DNA from: CBDUXT01 sp965371245
GTDB taxonomy: Bacteria; Planctomycetota; Phycisphaerae; UBA1845
Assembly (NCBI GenBank): GCA_965371245.1
Contig: CBDUXT010000014.1
Span: forward strand, 12,111-76,110
Length of the DNA: 64,000 bases
Direction: 5' to 3'
A model generated the notes under the pieces. The model did no database searches and had not been told where the DNA came from. It saw only the letters and a list, made by a program, of their open reading frames with translations. Position numbers and translations under genes: made by a program. This document shows positions 16,139-23,807 of this stretch, one piece after another (the stretch's first letter is position 1; each line of letters opens with the position of its first letter).

Positions 16139-18412
16139 CTACAGCCCGGCCAGATCCCCAATGAATTGCGAGAGCGTGGTGCCGCAGGCTGCGCACCAGG
16201 CCTTCAGGTCGGTGTAGCCGACTCGCGTCGCACCGCTCTCGACGCTCTGGACCCAGGTCTTCGTCTTCCCGAGCTGATCCGCCAGCCTCTTCTGTGAAAG
16301 CGGGGCCGCTTGGCGCAGAGCGGCCAGTGCCGGCGGAACGATGTCATACGGATCGCTTTCGGCCGCAGGTGCAGCGGGATCGGTCACTTCTGGACCGCCA
16401 GTCATCGCGGACGAGCTGCCGCCGCACGGATCAGGCGCACAGCTCACGCCGCCGGTCCATTCGCCGCTGCACTGGCTCTGCGTCGTTTGTGAACACGTTC
16501 CGAACCTGGCATCGCAGCATGCGCCCAGTATGCCCGCGCACGGATCGGGGCTGCTCTCGCAGAACTCCCCGCTGATCCATGTCCCGGAGCACCCTGCTTG
16601 CAGCGTGTTGGAGCACGATGCGCCGCAGCACGCACCATAGCTGCAACCGCTTGTCGCGCACGCAGCGGGTGCCGCAAACGGATACGCGGTGCCGCCGTTT
16701 ACGACGTCCTGAACGCGCGAAACGTCCACTATGGTGACCAACAGGTCGGGCACCTGCGGATCCACGTCAGCCCAGATGAGCGATGGATCGGTCTCCCCAG
16801 TGAACTTGTCAAGCACTGCGGCGAGATCATCGTCTTCGAAGACCACGAAGTCCGGTAGCGGCCACGGCACCGTGGGACTGCTCCGAGCGCCGACAACATC
16901 CGCCCACACACTACACGTGGGAACAACCAGCGCCGGTTCGTAGGCGCCCTGACTACAGACGGAGCCGCCCGCGGTCTCGGCCGCCGAAAGAGTCAACGCC
17001 TCAATGCTGTACGTGCCGTCCGGGACCACCTCCGCGTCTCCGATGTGTACAACCGAAATCCCCGTCCAATCGTGGAACACGGGAGTGCATCCCAGACGCG
17101 CAACGTGGCGCGTGGTGCCGTCGTCGTTGACCGTAAACGGAACACTCACCCACCACTGCCTGCCCTCGGCCGTTGGGAACTGCCCGCTGTGCAGAAGCGT
17201 CACCCGCACCGCCGTCGGCTCGCCGGGGTCGTCCACCGCGACCGAAATGAACCGATTCTTGGGTACGAAGTCGCCATAGAAGTTCCGCCCGTCATCCTCG
17301 AACGCACCCATGTCCACGACGCCGAGCGGCCGAGCCACACGGAGAGAGTCCGGCGTCTGCTCGGTCGTGTCGCCGTCTAGATCCACGTCGTGCGTGTCGG
17401 CCGGCAGGTCGGACGACAGGCCTGCGTCTATCGCCGGGGAACCCGAAGGAAGCTGATAGTTGTCGCCGGCCGGGTAGACGAACTGGGGATCGTCGTCGAT
17501 GTTCCCGGTCCCAGGATAAATGTTCGCGTCGTTGGGGTCGTCGTCCTGAATCACGCTGTAGGTTGCGGTCGTGGTTCCGCCAAGCACCGCGCTGTTGTAG
17601 AACGCATCCGTGCCGGCCTCGACGGCCGTGTTGTTCCAGACGATGCAGTTTTTCAAGACGGCCGCTCCCGGCATGTCGAATATGGCGCCGCCCGCACTCT
17701 TCGTCGCCGAGTTTCCGACAAACGTGCAGTTGGTAAACGTCGGTGTGCCGGATGCGGAGACAATTGCACCACCCTCCCAGGCCGTGTTCTGGGCGAACAG
17801 GCAGTTGACGAAGCTGGGGTTACCCCCATCCCGGTTGTAAATGGCGCCCGCGGCCCACATCCCGTCGTTATGAACAAACCGGCAGTTAACGAACGTCGGC
17901 GACCCACCTCGGTTGCAAACGGCTCCGCCCAGGGTCCCGGCCTTGTGCCGCGTGAAGACACAGTCGATGAACGTGGCGTTGCTGTTGCACAGCTCCAGAC
18001 CCGCCCCATACTCCGGAAAGCTCACCTTCCCACGAATGATGTTCAGCCCTCGCAGCTCGGCCGTCGCGTCGTTGTCCGTGCTCGCAACAACCCGGCTGCT
18101 TCCTGCGCCGCTGAGATACGTCGGGTTCGCCAGCGAATCACTCTGCGACGACAGTGTTTCCGTGCCGTTGAAGCCGCCGATGATCGCGACGCCGTTCTTG
18201 AGCGTGACGGTGCCGAAATAGGTTGCCGCGGCCACCCACACCTCGTCGCCGGATTGGGCCGCGGTCACGCCGGCCGTCACGCTCGTCTTGGCGTTGACCC
18301 AGGTCAGCCCGTCGCCGGTGCCGGTGGCGTCGGCATCCACGTAGATCGTCCCGGCAGCGGCCGACACGCACCACGCGAAAGTAAGCAATGAACATCCAAG
18401 TATTCGAGACAC
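16139..18412 (-). CDS. secreted beta-helix (polymorphic-membrane-protein-like) protein ending in an XRE HTH domain
   Basis: 757 residues from GTG 18412, which has AGGAGG eight bases upstream; the longer frame lacks a signal peptide. A signal peptide (LGCSLLTFAWCVSAAAG) is followed by TIYVDADATGTGDGLTW and repeated GGAIYN/FVNCxF units, a right-handed beta-helix closing in SPAIDAG...GAFE, the choice-of-anchor Q type. Next come a beta domain, a dockerin-like segment (LAAVLDKFTG...VTIVDVSRVQDVVN), and two cysteine-rich GACC...C...DPC units. The last 70 residues (ALRQAAPLSQKRLADQLG...WVQSVESGATRVGYTDLKAW) are a Cro/C1-type DNA-binding domain, which makes no sense on an exported protein. A fusion by deletion or insertion at the border of the plasmid-like element is the simplest reading. 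Confidence 0.8.
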   Translation of the reverse strand: MSRILGCSLLTFAWCVSAAAGTIYVDADATGTGDGLTWVNAKTSVTAGVTAAQSGDEVWVAAATYFGTVTLKNGVAIIGGFNGTETLSSQSDSLANPTYLSGAGSSRVVASTDNDATAELRGLNIIRGKVSFPEYGAGLELCNSNATFIDCVFTRHKAGTLGGAVCNRGGSPTFVNCRFVHNDGMWAAGAIYNRDGGNPSFVNCLFAQNTAWEGGAIVSASGTPTFTNCTFVGNSATKSAGGAIFDMPGAAVLKNCIVWNNTAVEAGTDAFYNSAVLGGTTTATYSVIQDDDPNDANIYPGTGNIDDDPQFVYPAGDNYQLPSGSPAIDAGLSSDLPADTHDVDLDGDTTEQTPDSLRVARPLGVVDMGAFEDDGRNFYGDFVPKNRFISVAVDDPGEPTAVRVTLLHSGQFPTAEGRQWWVSVPFTVNDDGTTRHVARLGCTPVFHDWTGISVVHIGDAEVVPDGTYSIEALTLSAAETAGGSVCSQGAYEPALVVPTCSVWADVVGARSSPTVPWPLPDFVVFEDDDLAAVLDKFTGETDPSLIWADVDPQVPDLLVTIVDVSRVQDVVNGGTAYPFAAPAACATSGCSYGACCGASCSNTLQAGCSGTWISGEFCESSPDPCAGILGACCDARFGTCSQTTQSQCSGEWTGGVSCAPDPCGGSSSAMTGGPEVTDPAAPAAESDPYDIVPPALAALRQAAPLSQKRLADQLGKTKTWVQSVESGATRVGYTDLKAWCAACGTTLSQFIGDLAGL

Positions 18413-18450
18413 GTCTTCGCCTCCTGTTCTTCCGCTTTGCTTGCGGCAAC

Positions 18451-20922
18451 CTATGGACAATCCGGCGGATAAGGAAACGGATACGGAACCCCCGAAAAGG
18501 CGTCCAAGGCGCTCGTTACGTCTATGATGGTGACCTTCAGGTCCGGCGTTTCCGGCTCGATATCGGCTTGTGCCTTCGCCGGCGCGGTTGGGTGGTTGCT
18601 GAACTTGTCGAGGATCGCGACGACATCGGCGGTCACGTCCACACGACCGTCCGGTGCCATCCATGTCCCGGCAGCGAAGGGTCCAACGATGTCACCCCAC
18701 TTGCTCGTGTTCACGGTCAGCGCAGGTGAATAGCTGCTCTCGTTCGACGCGTCGCATCCTTGCGGGACCGCCTGAATGTCGTAGACGCCCAATGGGACGA
18801 CTGCCTGGTCGGACACGTGGATCGTTCCGTACGTGCTCCAATCCAGAAACACCGGGTCACAACTCAGCCGGGCCGACCACATAGTCGTCAAGGGAGATCC
18901 GCAACCCGCTGGCGGCGGCACTTCTTGTCCCGAGTTCTCGCACACCTCGGTGGGCATTCCGACCCATCGGGTCTCCCCGTTATGAGTGTCGAAGGGAGGC
19001 GGCAAGGAGGAAAGCGTTACGCGTAAGGCGGCTGACACACCTGGATTTGACAAAGCGCAGGAGAGGAAACGATTCTTGTCGAAGCCTTCAAAGTCGGGCG
19101 GCTGAGTCGGCGCTGCGAGACTCGGGCAGGCTGCGAGCTTAACGATATTGGACACGCCCGGCGCTGTTTCCGAAGGCACGCCGTTGTCATCGACAAGAAA
19201 CAGCATGTAAAAACCCGGCGGGGCCTCATTAGGGTTCACCGGCACTTCGACCGAAAGCTCGGACGCGGTTGCCGCTGTAAACACCGGAACGTCCACGAGC
19301 CGCTGGCTGTGGTCAAACGAGTGCGTCGCCGCCCCCAGGCGAATCAAGCTGACGGCGGTCACGTCGTTGGCATCGGGCGCACCGGGAGGCGTATCGAGCG
19401 TCACGGTCGCCGCCCCGCCGTAGAACATCGTGTTTGCAACCGGACCGATGGCATCGATCGTGGCCCGAGTGGCGGCACCGCCGCCCGGCGCGAAAAGATA
19501 CGGCGGGGAAAAGATCTGTGCGTTTCTGTTCTCAATCGGTGGAAAGGTTTGATCACCGCCTGCAATGAGGACACGCGCATCGGGAAGCAGAACGGCCGAG
19601 GCGTGGTGTCCCCGGGGTACGTCCTTGCAACTGTGCCCAGCCTTAAGGACACAGGTCTCCTCCGTCGGGCATTCCACATCGTTCTGGCAAGGCTGCGGCG
19701 GATTGGTGCCCGTACATGTCTTGCAGTCGTCATTCGCCACGCACGAAGCGCCAGTAGCACGAAGCCCGAAACACACGAGGTCCGTCGCATCCATCAGGGC
19801 CATGTCCGCCCAGCCACTCGTGTCGTCCGCTGGGTCGTAGAGTTCCGGTTCCAAGACGCTCACTGTAGAAATCGACCCTCCGACGCTAAGGATCTTGCCA
19901 TCCGGAAGTACAATCAAGTAAGCCTCCTGTCGCCGATGAGCCATGGAGGCGCGCTGTACCCAGGCAGGGGTGGGACTCATTGCGTCAAGGCTGTACACGT
20001 CCGCGATCTGCGTACATCCCACGGTGCAATCCTTATCGAATCCCCCGCCTTTGATGACGAGGTCAGGCCCGTACATAACCGCCGACCCGCCCTTGATGGG
20101 GTCGGCCACGGCACTCAGGTCGGTCCACAGCGCCCCCGGAATTGGGTCAAGCGTTTTCGAAAACATCTCATCGGTGGGCGCTCCCTGAGCGTCTTCGACA
20201 ATCGCGAAGTCGGAGCCAGCATAAAGAATCGTGCCATCTGAGAGCTGGAAGTCAAAGGCAAAAAAGGGCAGGTGGAGATCCGCGCTGGTTAGTTCCGTGT
20301 ATTGCTGGTTGGGCAGTTTCAAGGCGTCGAAGATCAAAGGCGTGTCGGCGGTATGCGGCGATGAGTCTTCTTCATCTCCTGCTACGACCAGAATCATTCC
20401 GTCGCCCATCCCCGTGACAGTTGGGTACCAGCGTTTCCCCGCTTCGCCGGTGGCAATCTCAGGCATGTCGTCCACGACCGTCCACGGAGCGGAAAGAGGT
20501 GCGTCCGGGTCGAAGATCACGGTGTGGTCGTGTGAGACGCCATAGAAGAGTCCGCCGCCGACAAAGACGATTCGTCCGTCCGGAAGCTGCGAATGGCCCG
20601 AACAGAACAGCCTTATTGGAGCTTGTGTTAAGTCTAACGGGCGGGCGGTGATTGCGGTCACGGGGTTCTGCGCTCCCGGGTCCGGGTCGAACACCATGAA
20701 CCCATCGGTCGCCGAATCACGGTCATACACAGAGAGAACCTTCCCATTCTTCAACAGGATCATATGGATGGTCTCAAGGGGCCAGTTGAGGATCGGACCC
20801 CACTGACCGATGTCGCATGGATCTCCCGGTGTGCACGTCTGTGCGAGGGCCACGCCGTTTCCAGTCACCCACACGATGCAAATGACACTCACCACCATGC
20901 GACTCAGTGAACGAGAACTCAT
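18451..20922 (-). CDS. secreted galactose/glyoxal-oxidase-like copper radical oxidase with dockerin-like tail
   Basis: 823 residues: a signal peptide (cleaved near residue 28), a seven-bladed kelch propeller, a C-terminal early-set (DUF1929) domain and a dockerin-like tail (VTADVVAILDKFSN...VTIIDVTSALDAFSG, about 755-815). Candidate cofactor residues are Cys107 (LFCSGHSQ) and Tyr166 (KRWYPTVT) for the Cys-Tyr radical, and His440 (RGHHAS) and His534 (ATHSFDHSQ) for copper. The position of the axial tyrosine (YH in galactose oxidase) is His439 here. A cysteine-rich insert (about 390-435) precedes it. Enzymes of this fold oxidise alcohols or aldehydes to give hydrogen peroxide. Its ATG overlaps the stop of the upstream gene (ATGA). 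Confidence 0.8.
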   Translation of the reverse strand: MSSRSLSRMVVSVICIVWVTGNGVALAQTCTPGDPCDIGQWGPILNWPLETIHMILLKNGKVLSVYDRDSATDGFMVFDPDPGAQNPVTAITARPLDLTQAPIRLFCSGHSQLPDGRIVFVGGGLFYGVSHDHTVIFDPDAPLSAPWTVVDDMPEIATGEAGKRWYPTVTGMGDGMILVVAGDEEDSSPHTADTPLIFDALKLPNQQYTELTSADLHLPFFAFDFQLSDGTILYAGSDFAIVEDAQGAPTDEMFSKTLDPIPGALWTDLSAVADPIKGGSAVMYGPDLVIKGGGFDKDCTVGCTQIADVYSLDAMSPTPAWVQRASMAHRRQEAYLIVLPDGKILSVGGSISTVSVLEPELYDPADDTSGWADMALMDATDLVCFGLRATGASCVANDDCKTCTGTNPPQPCQNDVECPTEETCVLKAGHSCKDVPRGHHASAVLLPDARVLIAGGDQTFPPIENRNAQIFSPPYLFAPGGGAATRATIDAIGPVANTMFYGGAATVTLDTPPGAPDANDVTAVSLIRLGAATHSFDHSQRLVDVPVFTAATASELSVEVPVNPNEAPPGFYMLFLVDDNGVPSETAPGVSNIVKLAACPSLAAPTQPPDFEGFDKNRFLSCALSNPGVSAALRVTLSSLPPPFDTHNGETRWVGMPTEVCENSGQEVPPPAGCGSPLTTMWSARLSCDPVFLDWSTYGTIHVSDQAVVPLGVYDIQAVPQGCDASNESSYSPALTVNTSKWGDIVGPFAAGTWMAPDGRVDVTADVVAILDKFSNHPTAPAKAQADIEPETPDLKVTIIDVTSALDAFSGVPYPFPYPPDCP

Positions 20923-22004
20923 GGGTTGGTCTCCCTCTCGAAGAAAGGTGCAACGTCACTCCTTGCGGTTGACGGAATCGGGTGACGCATCAATAGCAGT
21001 GTCCCCGCGATGAGCATGAGCAGAACGATCACGACGAGCCCCCATTCGGAGACCGCGGGAATCGGCAGGGGCGGTGGTGGCGGAGCGTAGACTGTCATTC
21101 CGGTCGGCGTAAGAAAAGGAGCCAGGTCCGAGAAATTGACTAGCACCGTCGTCGTCCCATCGTCGGCGTCGATCTTGTACACCGTTCTGCTGATGTCTGC
21201 AAGGTATACGACGCTGCCATCCGGCGACAATCTCAGCGGCAGAGGACTTCCGGCTACGGCCTGGAAACCGTCCGCAAGTATGCGCTTCGAAATCAGATCG
21301 GCGCTGTCATAACGGTACACGTTGAGCCCCGCGCTGACGAACAGATTGCCCTGGGAATCAAACGCCAGCGAAAGTGGATTCAAAAGCGGGTCAAACACCG
21401 ACGATTCACCGTCCGGCGTGATGCGGATGATCGCATCTGAGAGATCGCCGCAGTAGAACAAGTCGCCGTTGGACGCAAAATCCAAGGCCCCACGATCGAA
21501 GATTCCGTCCGCGGAATCGGCGAACACCGTCGCCGGCCCGCCTACGACTGGAAACCGCAGGATGGTTGAGTTGCTGCTGTTGAGCACGTACAAATCGCCC
21601 GCGGCGTCGAACGCCAGGGCGTTGGCACCGAAGGGCCGGCGAAGGCCGTCCGATTCGTCCAGAATCACCTCGCTCGTCCCGTCCGGGGCGAACGACTGGA
21701 CCCATCCCTGACTCGTCGGGGGAAAAATGCGTCCAGCACTGAGGGCGAGCAAGCGCTGCCCATCCGGCGTGAAACGCAGACCACTCACCCGGCAGAGCCC
21801 GTCATCCAGGTCGGCGAAGATGCTCGTCGCCCCGGTGACCGGGTCGATCTCCAGGATCACGTCATTCCCCATGTCGGGTTCGCATTCTTCGCCGCCAACG
21901 GCCGCCACGTAGATGTGGCCCGGGACAAACTTATCCTGCCCCCGCGCACCGCTTGCAAGAACCAGCAACACGCACGCAACGATCAGAGTGCCTCTCGTCT
22001 TCAC
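20919..22004 (-). CDS. secreted beta-propeller protein with IPTL-CTERM-like sorting signal
   Basis: 361 residues from GTG 22004 with GGAGG seven bases upstream. A signal peptide ends near ASGARG (residue 22). Repeats such as GLRFTPDGQRLLAL, ALAFDAAGDLYVLN, ALDFASNGDLFYCG and SLAFDSQGNLFVSA make a six- or seven-bladed NHL/YVTN-type propeller. The C-terminus has IPAVSEWGLVVIVLLMLIAG then LLLMRH, the IPTL-CTERM type of exosortase sorting signal, followed by an extra tail of about 20 polar residues that is unusual for such signals. The gene shares an ATGA overlap with the oxidase gene, so the two are probably made together and may assemble at the surface. Confidence 0.82.
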   Translation of the reverse strand: MKTRGTLIVACVLLVLASGARGQDKFVPGHIYVAAVGGEECEPDMGNDVILEIDPVTGATSIFADLDDGLCRVSGLRFTPDGQRLLALSAGRIFPPTSQGWVQSFAPDGTSEVILDESDGLRRPFGANALAFDAAGDLYVLNSSNSTILRFPVVGGPATVFADSADGIFDRGALDFASNGDLFYCGDLSDAIIRITPDGESSVFDPLLNPLSLAFDSQGNLFVSAGLNVYRYDSADLISKRILADGFQAVAGSPLPLRLSPDGSVVYLADISRTVYKIDADDGTTTVLVNFSDLAPFLTPTGMTVYAPPPPPLPIPAVSEWGLVVIVLLMLIAGTLLLMRHPIPSTARSDVAPFFERETNP

Positions 22005-22689
22005 GACTCGCCTCCGACGAAACCGGCCTGAAAACCCCTTGTGGCCCAGGGCAGGATCTGTGATCCAAACCTGAATGGTATACTACCGTCAGGCGTACAT
22101 GCACGTCAACATCAAAATGGACTGATTCTCACGACCATAGTCCGTCAAAGTGCCGTCCACGCCGGCGCGGTCATGGCAGCGTCGTTACATTCACTGCAAC
22201 GACCGAGGCACAAGGGAATCGAACTCTCTTTGCTAGACGTGGTCCGCCCGAGAGAATGCCCAAAGAAGCGATTACAGGCCACGTGGGGGCGTTTTCTGCC
22301 CGATCGATGGTTGGGCCACACCAGATCGTAAAACGAGCCTCTCTGCGGTGCTTCTGTGAAGCACATGTAGCCTAGGTAGGTGACGCTTGCAGAGCCTAAA
22401 CAGGCCACCGCGTGCCCCTGCGGCCCCGAATCCCGACATGAGCGGCGCGCCTCAGAAAAAAGCCAAGATTCTTCGATTTTTCGTGGACGCTTTGGACTCC
22501 AATTGACGGCAACAGTTTGTCGGAGACCGACCCCGTCCGAGTGGAAAGTGGGCGCGGATCGGAATCGCGTCGCGAGCGCGGTGAGTTTGACGTTGGCCGC
22601 TCCGGTCTGAACGTCCCTCGGCCCTGATCACCTGGGTCCGATGTTTCTGGGATGCGAGTGAGCGGGTGTTTCGGTTTCTCGCATTGTCT

Positions 22690-23046
22690 TGGTGGACTCG
22701 GACGTCCCGGGCGACGGCGTCGGCACCGAGGACGACAACCTGCGCTTGCTACCTGACTCTAATGCTGATCGATTTGGGCGATCCGAACGCCACGGTCACG
22801 CTGGGTAACGCCGACGGCCACCTGCGCATCCTCTGCGGCCGAATCGAAATGGGCGCCTTCGAGTTCGGCGTAGGCGACTTCGACTCCAATGGGCTCCTCA
22901 ACCTGACGGACCTCCCCTCCTGGCCTGCATGCCTAACCGGCCCTGACGACGGACCACGGCCGGCGGGCCGCGAGGTGTTCGCCGCCGCCGCCGAGATCGC
23001 CCTCAACGACGTGCGAGCCTTGCAACTGCTCTGCCTAGAGCCGTAG
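22690..23046 (+). pseudogene. decayed 3' end of a beta-helix/dockerin surface protein
   Basis: Two frames carry remnants of one protein. VDSDVPGDGVGTEDDNLRLLPDS (one frame, about 22690-22760, split here only for description) gives way to DLGDPNA...CGRIEMGAFEFGVGDFDSNGLLNLTDL in the next frame, running to a stop at 23044-23046. The order is the usual end of planctomycete choice-of-anchor Q beta-helix proteins: SPAIDAGDPNA, GAFEFG, then a dockerin-like EF-hand. The frameshift and the lack of an upstream helix region show it is broken. The 0.68 kb between 22005 and 22690 holds nothing recognisable. Confidence 0.65.
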
Positions 23047-23062
23047 TGGGTCTATAAGACCG

Positions 23063-23341
23063 TCAACGCCAGTCGACATCCACGTCGAACAAACCGCTTG
23101 ACGGATTGAACATGGATTTGGTTGGAAAAGCTGCCCGGTCCATTGCCCGAGTTGAAACGAAGAGCCGCACGACCGCCGCGACGTGTTCGAAGAAACTCGC
23201 CATCTCGCCGTCATCGCTCAGGGCCAGTTCATCGCGAATGGCTTCCAACGAGTCGACGACGGAGGCGACGTTCTCAGCCAGGGCAGCGCGGAAGGCGACT
23301 TGCTCCTCTACGGTGCCAGTGGTTACGCCCCAGGTGTCCAT
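23063..23341 (-). CDS. small hypothetical protein
   Basis: 92 residues from the internal ATG at 23341 (MDTWGVTTG); the in-frame extension upstream is low-quality sequence overlapping a structured repeat. The protein is acidic and mostly helical (VEEQVAFRAALAENVASVVDSLEAIRDELAL, then MASFFEHVAAVVRLFVSTRAMDRAAF), with an acidic finish (FDVDVDWR). No domain is recognised. It is convergent with the decayed beta-helix gene. Helical amphipathic composition and an intact frame favour it being real, but evidence is modest. Confidence 0.45.
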   Translation of the reverse strand: MDTWGVTTGTVEEQVAFRAALAENVASVVDSLEAIRDELALSDDGEMASFFEHVAAVVRLFVSTRAMDRAAFPTKSMFNPSSGLFDVDVDWR

Positions 23342-23532
23342 CCCCCGAGCATGCCACGGATCGGTAGGAATTTGCAAACCGCCGAGTCTTGATTTCGCTC
23401 CTGACAGGGTGTTCGGCGGGCCGTCCACCTTCAAGGCACGCCCGGGGGTAGAAAAAACCGTGTGTTGCCCTAGCGGAAATCTCAAAGCAAACGAGCGTCG
23501 GTACGCAGTTCGACAAGAAGATTCGCTGACGG

Positions 23533-23643
23533 CCTGCGGCTCGGGACCCGGTCGGCCGTCGCTCGCCCATGCCGAGCGAAGCGAGCCGGCGGCGGCCGAT
23601 TGGGTGTGCCGCTGGCCACGCCTGCGGACGGGTTCCCGGAGGC
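23533..23643 (+). repeat. interspersed structured repeat, copy 1
   Basis: About 110 bases strongly similar to 40902-41009 in the same orientation, beginning CCTGCGGCTCGGGACCC and ending CCTGCGGACGGG...GAGGC. The core folds: TCGGCCGTCG (23552-23561) pairs with CGGCGGCCGA (23590-23599) with one G-T wobble, around an inner CTCGC/GCGAG stem. The other copy keeps the pairing with different bases. The remainder of 23342-23807 has no gene. Confidence 0.75.
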
Positions 23644-23807
23644 CGGGAGAAGGAACAACTTGCGAACCCACCTGTACGCTTGATCAACGCTCTTGCGGAT
23701 AGTTCTTCATCGAACATAACCAACGCTCCGCCAAGTCTCGAGTTGCGAGCACTCCACACGCGCTGACGCGGTTGATCGGTGCCTTACGCGGTGCTCTTCC
23801 CCGTAAG

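Noticed and set aside
17390..18391. 333-codon plus-strand frame opposite the beta-helix gene
   Set aside because: It is the antisense shadow of a well-supported secreted protein; valine/arginine-rich with no domain.
19309..20241. 310-codon plus-strand frame opposite the oxidase gene
   Set aside because: Antisense shadow of the kelch/DUF1929 gene, which has clear motifs and a coupled start.
23106..23702. 198-codon plus-strand frame over the structured repeat
   Set aside because: It crosses a non-coding repeat and the antisense of the small 23063-23341 gene; no domain or ribosome binding site.
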